Assembly (NCBI GenBank): GCA_020698575.1
Contig: CM036251.1
Location: 17,457,288-17,521,287, forward strand
Origin: Bostrychus sinensis
Taxonomy: Eukaryota; Chordata; Actinopteri; Gobiiformes; Eleotridae
DNA length: 64,000 nt
Direction of reading: 5' to 3'
Below, piece by piece: positions 23,560-34,493 of this stretch (the first letter of the stretch is position 1; each line of letters opens with the position of its first letter). The notes under the pieces are model-generated. The model saw only the letters and a program-made list of their open reading frames with translations, did not search any database and was not told the DNA's origin. The translations under genes were made by a program, and so were the position numbers.

Positions 23560-24210
23560 TTGATTAAAAACATTGCCAGCAGAAATCAGGGCAGTTAAAA
23601 ACTTGTTAATGAAGTGCGGCCTCCATCTTGAACGGTGTTGTGATGTGTTGTGTGCGAGCCTCCCTCCCACTCAGCGGTTAATTGCGTTAGTCGTTTCATT
23701 AATGACGGCTGATTGTTTTATTGTGTTGGCTCGTCAAAGAGGCCTGGACGCCCCAGTGGCTGCTGAAGCGTCTGTATTGATAAGGCTTTGTCTATGTGTC
23801 TATGTGCTGCTGTGGAAGTGTGTGTCGGAGCTAAACGACTGAGCTGTGTGCATACAGTGAGGCTGCTCCATATTGATAACAAGCCCATCCAGCCTGCAGT
23901 TTTTTGGGAATGGTTTGTCCAGCCTGGTTCCGTACGGTGCTGTGAGAGCTGAGGGTGTATCAGCAGCAGTGCGGCCATATTGATAAGGTCATTACTGAGG
24001 CCTGCGCTGGGCAGGAGGGTAATTAGCAGGATTAGAGTTGTTGCATGTCTGTTATCCCTCTGAACACTGTTAACCTGCTGGGATTACCACAAACACTCAT
24101 TAACGTAGCTGCAGCGATAGCTTCAATCCACCGCGCGACGAGCAGAACTTAGCACTGATAGTAAGTGATGCTGCCGGTTCAGTAATTACAGCTCACTTCA
24201 TCATTAGCAT
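23560..24210. promoter_or_regulatory. Candidate enhancer with three TATTGATAA sites
   Basis: Exact TATTGATAA occurs at 23775-23783, 23871-23879 and 23978-23986 (96 and 107 bp apart), with gtatcagc and gttatccc nearby. The sequence is unique and GC-moderate. The open frame across 23573-23842 has no recognisable homology or splice support. Regular spacing of a GATA-type site suggests a cis-regulatory module; inference. Confidence 0.4.
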
Positions 24211-24284
24211 CAATAGTATGATGTTAAGGTAATGACATGCCGAAGAGAGACATGATATTTCTCTAACTACTAGACCACCACAAC

Positions 24285-24570
24285 ATACAAGCTACTGCTA
24301 ATTACCATATTTAATAAAACAGCTAAAAGTTTCCACACTTGCCAATGTTGTCTAACCACGCTCTAGCATTGTACATATGTAGAGTCGATTGGTTGTCAGC
24401 TACCAAAACCATCTTGATTATTAACAATTTGGCGATATTTGATGGCTAATGCTAATTCTTTCATTGAAAATGTATTGTGGTCTGCTTAGCATATGGCACC
24501 ATTCTTCCAAAGGCTGCCATATTGTTTGCAAACACTAAATGAGTTAATAGTCATTACTTTTTAGCTCACC
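24285..24570 (+). repeat. Local repeat C, copy 2
   Basis: Shares tctaaccacgctctagcatt, gatggctaatgctaattctt and gaaaatgtattgtggtctgc with copy 1, and gccatattgtttgcaaa-type sequence with copy 3. Confidence 0.55.
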
Positions 24571-25084
24571 TATCAGAAGTATGACTTGCCCAACTAAAGA
24601 TGTATAAATTGATCAAATATTGGTTTATGTTGTAAAATATGTAGTACATTTTCATGACTAAAACATATAAAAAAAATTGAAGAAGAGCACACACTGCAAA
24701 ATATACGAACAATAATACTATAGAAAGCAATACATGAACGTGTTAAGCTTTTATATGTTACCAACTGATACTTGTGTCGGTGGTTGTTTATAGTTAATAT
24801 CTATGTTGGCTTATGAGGTCAAATGCTGGCACAGTTTCACAACGAGGGTCATAGAAGCTGGTCAGTCAGATAAGACGCGCATGTGACCCGGGTCAGCCAA
24901 TGGCAGTGAGGCAAAGCGGACAGTGATGGAGTGCAGAGATAAAGCAGGTCACGATGGCCAAACTCAGGCCTTACTGGATCATATGAGATGAGGTACTGGC
25001 CTAAACCTAGACTTAAGATTGGGGAGTACTTCAAATAACGATTTCCTAGACATATGTGCTGTACAAACTTTACAGACGCTTCAG

Positions 25085-25440
25085 TGACATTAGATTCAAT
25101 TAAAAAAATGACATTATTTAGCTCTAAGCTTATATCCTAATTATATGCTAATTGCTGCTTAAAAATGGCTACATATAGATACACTCACTAATATTTTCTA
25201 AGCAGGCTGTAACAATACACACATAGCTGAGTGATTCTCAGTTGCCATATCCCTCTGTATTATTCACAATTTGCAATATTTGATGGTCAGTGATAATTTT
25301 TCCATTGTAAATGTTTTGTCGTCAACTTAGCTTTTTGCACTATTTTTTCAAGTGCAGCCATATTGTTTACAAAAACTCATTAGTGTCATTAGTCATTGCA
25401 CCTAATTAATATTTGTCCAGTTCTACATTCAAGCTCTCCT
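25085..25440 (+). repeat. Local repeat C, copy 3
   Basis: Shares gacattatttagctctaagc and ttctaagcaggctgtaac with copy 1, and gcaatatttgatggtcag and gcagccatattgtttac with copy 2. Most diverged of the three. Confidence 0.5.
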
Positions 25441-25899
25441 AACTCTAGCTTGTCAGGAGATGTTTGTTGCTTGTTGCGGCCTTAGTGGTGGTACTAATCC
25501 ACATGGTGAAATGGAGACCCACCTAATGCCTGGGTCATTTGATCGAACCTTGATCTCCACCTGAGCCCTGAGGCCCTGCTCCGCTCAGCTCCTGTTGCGT
25601 CTGGCAGCGGTGTCATGATCTCTGTGGACCAGGCCGAAGCCTTTTACAGTAACACAAACCAACCGGGACTCAAGATCCGGGACTCCAATCACCAATGATA
25701 CCTGTCATTTTATTCCCCTCACAGAACCGTCACGTGTGTGGTCACATACCCCTGCAAAATGTTTACAAATGTTGGCCAGTCTGTTAGCATTATAACTGTG
25801 TTTGTATATTCCAATGTGTAATATAGCCGGGTGGAAATAGTAGTATCAGCAATGTTAATGGTGTATGATAATTAATGCAAAGTTAAATTTATGAAACTA

Positions 25900-26469
25900 C
25901 AATGATGGAATGTAACAAGGGAAGTACTTACTTACTTTCTTAAGGTACAGTTTTCATGTATTTGTACTTAAGTAGATTTAACAAGGGGCACTTTTACTTT
26001 TCACTACATTTTAGAGCAAATATCTGTACTTTTTCCTTCACCACTTTTATGAGTTGGTTATTAGTATTTTGAGTTTTGGTTTAAAATCTTTTTTTTTTTT
26101 TGTTGTTGTGCCCTTATTGTAGACACACAGTACTTAAATATAAAAGTTGCAGTAAAGTAGTACTCCATTGGAAACATCAGAATAATAAAGACACAGGACC
26201 TCACTGACAGATTCAGTCTCTTCTACTGCATCAGTTTGTACTTTTCATCAGTAATCAGCTCAATGTTTCAGCAAAATCCCTCATATTTAACACATTAGTT
26301 TTTGAGTCTTTGCAAAATACTTTTTTACTTGCAAGTACACTTAAAAGTGAGTACTTTTATACTTTTACTTAAGTAGAGATTTTAAGTAATACTTTTACTT
26401 CAGTAAATATTTCTTTATCTGTACTTTTACTTAGACAAGTAAAGAAATTTAGTAGTTCTTCCACCACTG
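25900..26469. mobile_element. hAT-like MITE, copy 2
   Basis: Left caatgatggaatgtaacaag and right gtagttcttccaccactg form imperfect inverted ends of the caGtGgtGgaa type. The interior is dominated by acttttacttaagtaga words. Same family as 1441-2182. Non-coding. Confidence 0.6.
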
Positions 26470-26764
26470 CTAAACTATATTTAAGTACATCTCTTGATTA
26501 TTATTTTAGGAAAAAATCTTACTTTTGTTCAAGTAAACTTAAAAGTATTTTTTGACATCTGTGGCAAAGTCTAGTATTAGAGAGTCCTAGGTTAGAAACA
26601 GACTTGGGTACAGTAGTAATTCAACTTCTATTTGAATAATATTGTTTTGAAGCAACTGCAACTACTATTACTAGTATTTAAAGTGCTTCTTCCACCTCTG
26701 TGCACAATGTAGGGCAATATAGCACTGAAGTACTTAGTTTCCCAGATTTTGGTGCAGGAGATCT

Positions 26765-26905
26765 ATCTTTCATTCGCCCACAAACTTCAGCCTCAATAGT
26801 TCCCAGCCAGTCCAAAGCCCTGATTAATGAAGAACATTGCATGAGGAAGGGCATCTGGCGTAAAAACATGATTTGCTGTGCTGGAAGGGACTTGTGCCAC
26901 AATGC
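26765..26905 (+). repeat. Family B repeat
   Basis: LINE-tail orientation: ccagccagtccaaagccctg, gaggaagggcatctggcg, catgatttgctgtgctgg. Confidence 0.5.
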
Positions 26906-27049
26906 AATCATTTTAGTACCAGTTTCATACTTCAAAGTGGTGTCCAAAGTGAAATGCAGATTTTTCATTAACTCTTTTGCCAACATTGGTTAAAATAGGG
27001 ACTCTGCTTAGAGAAAAACTTGTGACTGTACTACCACAGAAGTCTTTCC

Positions 27050-27320
27050 CACAGCAGAGCAACTTTCTAGCATTGTTATCAAAGCCACGTTTTATAAATC
27101 ATCATTGACTTGTCTGCACGGCACGTCCTCCTCAAACTGCCCCCCCCAACTCCACCCCCTCCCGTTCATAACCCCCGCCTGAGCAGCAGCAGTTGTGGGA
27201 AAGCCATTTTATCAGCGTCTGTCCGTTGTTCTCTGGTGGGGATAGATACAGAGAAGATAGATGAGTGTTTTGACATGGAGAGTGTTAGACAAACACTCTT
27301 ATCAGGCCCGCCACTTTAGA
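27050..27320. promoter_or_regulatory. Candidate GATA-motif island
   Basis: Gttatcaaagccacg, ttttatcagcgtctg, ggatagatacag, gaagatagatgag and ctcttatcaggcccg give at least five GATA-type sites in about 250 bp of unique GC-rich sequence. Candidate enhancer. Confidence 0.35.
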
Positions 27321-27506
27321 CCGACCCCCTGGAACAGCCGCCTGAGCCACGGACAGCCGAAGAGGAGCAGGGGAGGAGGAGACATGGAGGAGGAGGAAAG
27401 GATCTTTGCTCTGGTTTGATCAAACTCATCATGAGGAGAACACTGTGAATGCGGAGAACAAGCACAGTCTGAGAATTTTTAAACAAAATTACACTAAACG
27501 TTTCTA

Positions 27507-28461
27507 CAGTCGCTTACAAAAGTATTCATACCCCTTAGCATTTTTCCTTTATTGTTGCATTGAAAGTTTTATGTCAGTCACTTTACATTTCATACCACAA
27601 CTATGAAAATGCTAAATATTTTTTATTGTGAAGCAAACAAGAAATATGACAGAACAACTGAAAACTTGAGTGTGCAAAAGTATTCATCCTCTTTTTAAAG
27701 AGGCCCCTAAATGAGACCCGGTGTTACTCACCCTCAGAACTCACAGAAATAGTTTGATAATGTCAGCCTGACTGCAATTCAACTGTGAAAATGCCACAAA
27801 ACACCATTTAATTTATTATTACAACAGAGAGGCAACAATAAGACCAAAGATGACCCTGAAAGAGCTGGAGAGCTCCACAGCAGAGACTGTTGTATCTGTC
27901 CACAGGACCACTCTGAACCATACACTCCACAGAGCTGGACTGTCTGGAAGACTGGACAGAAAAAAGCCATTGCTTGGAGAAAATAATAATGTGTTTGCCA
28001 TTAAAATAAGCCATCAATAAAATATGCTATGTCTAGCACAGGGATTTTCAGCCTTTTTCCCTTTGAGAGCTACTTTTACAAAATGAAAACAGCGGAGAGC
28101 TATTCATGCTTTGTGACATTCATTAATTTTCCTGTTTTTAGATGAAGAATGACCACAAATCCCAGTCATTTCATGAACCAAGCTCATAAACACTTTTCCT
28201 AGAAAACTTGGAGCTGGAAATCCTTCATAAGGTGGTTCTACAAAGTACTAACTTGAGGAGATGAATACTTTTGCATGCTCACATTTTTCTGTAATATTTT
28301 TTATTTGCTTCACAGTAAAAAATATTTTGCATCTTCATAGTTGCTGTCATGGGATGTAAAGTGACTGACATAAACCTCCCAATGATCTATTTAAATTCCA
28401 GGTTGTAAGGCAACAATAAATGAAAAATGCTAAGGAGGATGAATACTTTTGCAAGTCACTG
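27507..28461. mobile_element. Tc1-type transposon, internally deleted
   Basis: Ends are imperfect inverted repeats (left cagtcgcttacaaaagtatt; right, reverse-complemented, cagtgacttgcaaaagtatt), flanked by TA on both sides (27505-27506 and 28462-28463) as expected for Tc1/mariner. A second inner repeat of the gcaaaagtattcat motif occurs near 27673 and inverted near 28265. The interior keeps only a transposase N-terminal remnant (about 27845-27985, matching the helix-turn-helix part of fish Tc1 transposases). The rest, including the catalytic region, is missing, so it is non-autonomous. Confidence 0.75.
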
Positions 28462-28579
28462 TAGTACACTAGATTTACCCTAAAAATATGGGGCACTACA
28501 TCCAGGACTTTACAGCAACAAAAATCCAGCTTCTTTAGCAAGTTAACATTTAGGATGCTGTAATGTTGGCCTTTAGGAT

Positions 28580-28790
28580 ATTCTTCTTTCCTTTCTTATT
28601 CTTCTCCCGTCTGGGGCCGTCCCAGGAAATCATCTGCCTCCTAGTGTGCAATAACAGACATATTCATTTGTTATGGGTTTTACACTGGATGGCCTTCCTG
28701 ACACAGCTCTCTTCATTTTTAGGCTTGGGATCAGCACAAAGAGTACAATGGCTTTTGGCACACCTGTGGCTGGATTACCATTACAACAGA
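28580..28790 (-). repeat. Family B repeat, long copy
   Basis: Gtcccaggaaatcatctgcc, ttatgggttttacactggat, ggccttcctgacacagctct, gcttgggatcagcacaaaga and tgtggctggattacc are all present. Confidence 0.6.
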
Positions 28791-29025
28791 AACATGATGT
28801 TTTGTTTTGAATGAATGAATTTAGGCTTTTTGTGTTTGGTTTAAAGATTCAGGCGTGGCATCTGGTGGCAGCACACCTACAAAAACCTGGCAGTTTAGTT
28901 TATGAATGTTGAAATAATTTGATGAGATAAAAGAAGAACAAGAGGAGTAAGTGTGGATGTTAAGTATGGGTTCTTTGACTGAGTTTTAAAAACATAAATA
29001 GGATTTTTTTTTTTTTAACTTGTTC

Positions 29026-29155
29026 GACAAGGTAAGTACTTAGTTACTTTGTTAAGGTACAATTTTCAGGTATTTGTACTTTACTTAAGTAGATTTAACA
29101 AGGGGCACTCTTACTTTTCAACACATTTTAGAGCAAGTATCTGTACTTTTTACAT
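29026..29155. mobile_element. hAT-like MITE fragment
   Basis: Matches the left part of the copy at 25900 (gtaagtacttagttactttg, agatttaacaaggggcac, tatctgtactttttaca), then stops where the Tc1 element begins. The other half is not found beyond the Tc1 element, so this is a truncated copy. Confidence 0.55.
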
Positions 29156-29159
29156 CACT

Positions 29160-30745
29160 ATATATATATATCACTTAAAGAACACAAACACAACATAACT
29201 CCAAGTCAATCACACTTCTGTGAAATCAAACTGTCCACTTAGGAACCAACACTGATTGACATCAGTTTCACTGCTGTTGTGCAAATGGAATAGACAACAG
29301 GTGGAAATTATAGGCAATGAGCAAGAGACCCCCAATAAAGGAGTGGTTCTGCAGGAGGTGACCACAGACCACTTCTCAGTTCCTATGCTTTCTGGCTGAT
29401 GTTTTGGTCACTTTTGAATGCTGGCGGTGCTTTCACTCTGGTGGTAGCATGAGACGGAGTCTACAACCCACACAAGTGGCTCAGGTAGTGCAGCTCATCC
29501 AGGATGGCACATCAATGTGAGCTGTGGCAAGAAGTTTTGCTGTGTCTCTCAGCGTAGTGTCCAGAGCATGGAGGCGCTACCAGGAAACAGGCCAGTACAT
29601 CAGGAGACGTGGAGGAGGCCGTAGGAGGGCAACAACCCAGCAGCAGGACCGCTACCTCCTCCTTTGTGCAAGGAGGAACAGGAGGAGCACTGCCAGAGCC
29701 CTGCAAAATGACCTCCAGCAGGCCATAAATGTGCATGTGTCTGCTCAAACGGTCAGAAACAGACTCCATGAGGGTGGTATGAGGGCCCGACGTCCACAGG
29801 TGGGGGTTGTGCTTACAGCCCAACACTGTGCAGGACATTTGGCATTTGCCAGAGAACACCAAGATTGGCAAATTTGCCACTGGCGCCCTGTGCTCTTCAC
29901 AGATGAAAGCAGGTTCACATTGAGCACATGTGACAGACGTGACAGAGTCTGGAGACGCCATGAAGAACGTTCTGCTGCTGCAACATCCTCCAGCATGACC
30001 GGTTTGGCAGTGGCAGTCAGTAATGGTGTGGGGTGACATTTCTTTGGGGGGCCGCACAGCCCTCCATGTGCTCACCAGAGGTAGCCTGACTGCCATTAGG
30101 TACCAAGATGAGATCCTCAGACCCCTTGTGAGACCATGTGCTGGTGTGGTTGGCCCTGGGTTCCTCCTAATGCAAGACAATGCTAGACCTCATGTGGCTG
30201 GAGTGTGTCAGCAGTTCCTGTGAGACGAAGGCATTGATGCTATGGACTGGCCCGCCCATTCCCCAGACCTGAATCCAATTGAGTACATCTGGGACATCAT
30301 GTCTCACTCCATCCACCAATGCCACTTTGCACCACAGACTGTCCAGGAGTTGGCGGATGCTTTAGTCCAGGTCTGGGAGGAGATACCTCAGGAGACCATC
30401 CTCCACCTCATCAGGAGCATGTCCAGGCGTTGTAGGGAGGTCATACAGGCGTGGAGGCCACACACACTACTGAGCCTCATTTTGACTTGTTTTAAGGACA
30501 TTACATCAAAGTTGGATCAGCCTGTAGTGTGTTTTTCCACTTTAATTTTGAGTGTGACTCCAAATCCAGACCTCCATGGGTTAATAAATGTGATTTCCAT
30601 TGATAATTTTTGTGTGATTTTGTTGTCAGCACATTCAACTATGTAAAGAACAAAGTATTTAATAAGAATATTTCATTCATTCAGATCTGGGATGTGTTAT
30701 TTTAGTGTTCCTTTTATTTTTTTGAGCACACATATATATAATTTG
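29160..30745 (+). mobile_element. Tc1/mariner transposon, decayed copy
   Basis: About 1.6 kb. Right end ggaacactaaaataacac (reverse complement) reads through to a gtgtgctcaaaaaaa end, then TA-rich flank. The left end is shortened but keeps agaacacaaacac. Terminal regions frame a single transposase reading frame of DD34E type. TA-rich flanks are consistent with TA targeting. Inactivated by stops and frameshifts (see pseudogene). Confidence 0.8.
29449..30473 (+). pseudogene. Tc1-type transposase pseudogene
   Basis: Would encode a cut-and-paste DDE transposase. Visible parts in order: helix-turn-helix region (ARSFAVSLSVVSRAWRR), a GRRRATTQQQ linker, first catalytic Asp in LFTDESRF, second in LLMQDNARPHVA, and the Glu in SPDLNPIEYIWD. 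There are 34 positions between the last two, counting the nonsense codon (DD34E). Breaks: in-frame TGA at 29518-29520 and at 30221-30223 (each probably from CGA by C-to-T change), a frame change between about 29975 and 30015, and another near the C-terminus (about 30450). Length otherwise normal for the family (about 340 residues). Not functional. Confidence 0.85.
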
Positions 30746-31452
30746 AATTCTTATTTACATGTCTTCTTTACTATACAGCTTTCTGAAAACATTAAAGATA
30801 ACCTACTCAGGTGATAGGGTCCAGTATGTTCTTATGCAGCATTTAGATGCATTCATAGGTCATTTTCGTCAGATGTGGCCCAACTTGTGTGAAGTTTTGT
30901 AGATTGATTGGTCCATGGCCCTCGGTGATCCAGCTCTATCTGTCCTGCTGCAGACTCACACCACAGCTGTCACTGCCATCCGTCTGCACTTATCACTGTG
31001 AGGAAGAGGCAGGCACAAGTTTCCCTGGTAAAACTATAGGCAGGACACGAGTGCTCTGTGTGCAGTGCGCCCCCTGCTGTTGGCTGTGGGGGTCAGGTCA
31101 AGTTCAGGCCACATGCTGTGCTGGTTGTTAACATTTTCTTTTTGATGAAGTAATTTTTTGTATCAGGCCTTAGTGCTTAATAATTAATTGTTTCAATTTA
31201 AAATATTGTGCATATTTAATCTATGCTTAATTATTATATACACAATATTACAACAAATGAAATACAATTTATGTATGATATGTTTATGAGAAACAGACAT
31301 ATGTATCATAGTTGTGTGCATAAATGAATACGTTTTTGTTATTTTACTTATTCAGTGGAATGCAATTATGATTTTGTCCAAAGAGATTCTAATACGTAAA
31401 GGTTAAACATATGCATATTGATATCAATGTGTCATTTGACCTTGTCCCACAG

Positions 31453-31586
31453 ATGAGCTGCAGATGACTGAAGACAGTGGAGTATGTACCATTTTGGCTC
31501 TCACCGACCTCCATCAGGACACAGTGTGGGGGCCCTTTCCAGGAATGGTCCAATCAGAGAACAGCAACGAGGACCAGGAAACTCAG
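31453..31586 (+). CDS. zfpm1: zfpm1 coding exon (start of PR-like domain)
   Basis: 134-bp exon, acceptor ttgtcccacag, donor CAG/gtaaga, entering in phase 1 and leaving in phase 0. It encodes DELQMTEDSGVCTILALTD, then VWGPFPGMVQSEN. The WGPFxG signature is characteristic of FOG proteins and of the PR (SET-related) domain assigned to the FOG N-terminus. No catalytic methyltransferase motif is visible, as expected for FOG. Flanked by the 21.1-kb and 12.9-kb introns. Confidence 0.93.
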
Positions 31587-31689
31587 GTAAGAGACCAGTA
31601 TTCTCCTCTGCCCCACTTCAGTTTTTTATAGTTGCACACTTATTACACTATATGTGCTTTAATGGCTTGAGAAAGAGCGATGATTATAG

Positions 31690-31693
<4 letters not shown>

Positions 31694-31720
<27 letters not shown>
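31694..31720. repeat. (TA)n microsatellite
   Basis: Uninterrupted AT/TA dinucleotide run about 110 bp downstream of the exon donor. Confidence 0.9.
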
Positions 31721-31726
<6 letters not shown>

Positions 31727-32479
31727 TGACTTGCAGGACTGAACTGACTCTGCAGCAGAAGAAATAACAATGAATGAATGTCATCCTTGGCTAGACATGT
31801 GGACATACTTTTAGCATGGAAACATTTCATTCTTTATCTAACAGTAAATATGCTAACAGGCCTTGTAGCTGCAAAGGTCAGAGGTCAGCGGCTGAATGCT
31901 GAACAAGCTGCTGATCTAATGATGTGTTTGTGGATGGGAACTTCTTCATTTGTGGTAGTGCGTTGCTTGAGAACAGTGTGTGGGAGCGGACGGGGCCCTA
32001 TCATGTGTGAGTCCATCTAATCACATGATAGTGAGGCTGGGAGAGGCTTCCTGGTACAGAGCATACAGCCAGGCTATGTTCGGACCTATGTCTATTCATT
32101 TTCTTATCACATTGACTTTGTTGTCTGTTTTTGAAGCATATGGAAATAAAACAATCTCTGACTACATTAGAGTTGTACATTCATTCCAACCACAATGGGT
32201 GAAAAGCCAGTCTACCCTTTGTGTTGGTCTCAAGCCCAGATAACTGAAGACTGTAAATCCTGTACCAACTGAATATGCAAATCACTGCATATTGAAAGAC
32301 AGCTGACTGGATATTTATTTTCCAGTATTAAGACATAGTAAAAGCAGTTTGGTTCTCCTGTGCCACAGATACAGTAGGTTAAAACTACTTGGGTTTTGCT
32401 GAGCTCAGCCTCGTTGACCCGGTCCACATCTGAACCAGTGTATATCCAGTTTCTCTGTCTCTCCCCCCTCCCTCCCTGG

Positions 32480-32850
32480 CCCTCCCCAGACGTCCGCCTG
32501 TCTTTTATCTCCTCATGGCGCCATCCTCCTGCACAACAAACCCCAGTGATTGATTCCTGCTTGATAGGCTCTCATTTCGAAGATTTGCTTTATTATCAGT
32601 CAGGTTGGGGTGGACTGCTGTGTGTTGTGTGCACGATCACCTTTTTGTCCCTAAGGCTGCCCTTAGTGTCCCCCTCTTCTTCTCTGTCTTTATATTCTTA
32701 CAGAAAGCATCTCATCGTGACTCACATAATACCTATTTCTTCTTCTTCCCCATCCTGGACCCTCCCCACTCGTTTCTATCTGTTGATGGGGAGTGTGGAG
32801 ACGGGCCTTCACTATCTGCAGCTGATAGGGCCTAATCACATTCCTCCTGT
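32480..32850. promoter_or_regulatory. Candidate GATA-motif island
   Basis: Gtcttttatctcctc, cttgataggctctc, gctttattatcagtc and gcagctgatagggcc are spread over about 340 bp of unique pyrimidine-rich sequence. A 205-codon open frame crosses it but lacks any recognisable domain and is likely chance. Candidate enhancer. Confidence 0.3.
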
Positions 32851-33224
32851 GTTTCTCTGCCTGTCACTCTGTGCACCCACCACCCCTCTGTCCGCGGGAG
32901 CCTCCCTTGTACTGGTCAGCTGGGTCAGGGCTGTCCTCTCTGTACACTGTGCTCATCTGCTCCAAAGGATTTGTAAATGGGAATTATGTCAAGGTTTGGA
33001 TAGAAGAGTCTGAAAATGGCTAACTAATTATGGAAGAGAGAGTGTTTAATTCAGATTTATAGTTAGCATCCTATTTGTCTGTTCTGGAGGCCCCACTGAT
33101 ATATTGAAGTTATTATTTTCCTTTACACTTGGTCTGTCTGTTCTGATAGTGAATAATTGCTGTACTAAACCAGTATGCCTTTTTTAAGGAACTATCTTGA
33201 CTTTGTAGCAAAACCTAGCCACAA

Positions 33225-33335
33225 GGATTTACAAGCTTTGGGCCAGTCCCAAGCCTGGATAAAAGGAGGTTTGAATCAGGAAGGGCATTCAGCATAACCC
33301 ATCTCCAATAGAAAAGGACCAAAAGAAAAGAAAAT
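33225..33335 (+). repeat. Family B repeat
   Basis: LINE-tail orientation: ccagtcccaagcctggataa, atcaggaagggcattcagca, then aaaggaccaaaagaaaag. Confidence 0.5.
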
Positions 33336-33829
33336 CTTTGCTATAGTTAAAGTCACAATATGCAGAAATTAGGTGACAAATACTGTCTTTACACAATAGA
33401 AATCTCTGTATTCACACGCTTATGCCTCTGTAGAACAATGTAGAATCGAAATATATTGTTCCCTATTTTTTGTACTGTTTCACCACTTTATAAAGTACAT
33501 GAATGTGTGGCCAATCTAAATTAACTAGTAAACTAACCAGATCTTGGCCTTTACTGAGTGATGAGCACCAGAAGTATAAATGGTTCATGTGGCCAGATAC
33601 CTGGAAATCTTGTGTAATAACTGTAACTCAAAACTGTCTGACTACAAACACTATAGGTTAACAATATTAACTGACATATGACATACATACATACTTGTAT
33701 TGTGCATATCCAGGTAAAGATACATGTACATTTGTTGCACTAGAGTTGTTTTTCACAGGTGATCCTCTCACTTTATTTTCACCTCTCTTTGACTATTCCA
33801 TTTGCAAATCCAGTTTCTCAGCCTGTTCT

Positions 33830-34065
33830 CTCTGTCTTCTATCTCCTATCAGCGGTCTTCCTCAGTGGTGAGCTGTGCTGGGCTGTACAGGGCCTGAGGC
33901 GTTGCCCCTACCTCTCTGAGTGAGATTGGCATGGCCCCCTTTGCAGTGCTGCCCCTTCCAGCGTCGCCCTCCCTCTCTCAACTTCTCTCTCGGCAAATTT
34001 ACTTCTTATTTGGCGCGGCCAGATAAGCTATCAGTTAAATATGAGGCCTACCCGGCAACACGAGC
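33830..34065. promoter_or_regulatory. Candidate GATA-motif island with back-to-back sites
   Basis: Tctcctatcagcgg near 33845, and AGATAAG at 34021-34027 abutting CTATCAG at 34028-34034, i.e. two GATA-type sites in opposite orientation with no spacer. Surrounding sequence is unique and GC-rich. Confidence 0.35.
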
Positions 34066-34493
34066 AGATGGAAACGGTGGCTGCATGTGCACAAACTCAC
34101 GTGCATGCACCAATATAAAGTTATAGACTTTGTATTCGTACATACAGTTATATTAGGCTTCATGTTATCAAGAAAAAACAATGACTGTGTTTACATGGAG
34201 TGTTGTCTATATTATGAGCCTTATGCTGGTTTTGGCCATGTTCCCAGTGTAGAGTTCATATGCACACACACAAAAAAAATGGTTATTCATGTTTAGATCA
34301 GAATTTCTAGTTTGTAATGAATTTTAACATCTGAGATGAAAATGTATTTTCAGCACCAGGAAAAGAGATGCAGAGAAAATTGTCTTTTAGACAAGTTTGG
34401 CCTTGTATCAGTCAGATCCACATTAAATTATGTCCAACTTAAGCAGGTTGACACATAGACGTGGAGAACATTATGTGACAAAATAGTTTCAGC

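Larger units (their letters stand above)
10342..31452 (+). other. zfpm1 intron, about 21.1 kb
   Basis: The largest intron. It contains several GATA-motif islands, family A and B repeats, hAT-like and other MITEs, two Tc1-type elements and a perfect 30-bp hairpin, all listed separately. In 10342-10800, 11560-12095, 15386-16735, 18680-19640, 20160-20500, 21640-22275, 22560-23200, 26470-26760 and 30750-31440 I see AT-rich sequence with no further feature I can name, apart from a degenerate GTA/TAG trinucleotide tract at about 21519-21635 and a 24-bp direct duplication at 15748/15854. Confidence 0.85.

Noticed and set aside
29512..30180. 222-codon open frame on the minus strand
   Set aside because: Antisense shadow of the Tc1 transposase pseudogene.
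32396..33013. 205-codon open frame on + strand in an intron
   Set aside because: No recognisable domain, no matching splice phase with zfpm1 exons, and biased composition (Ser/Leu/Pro from pyrimidine-rich DNA).
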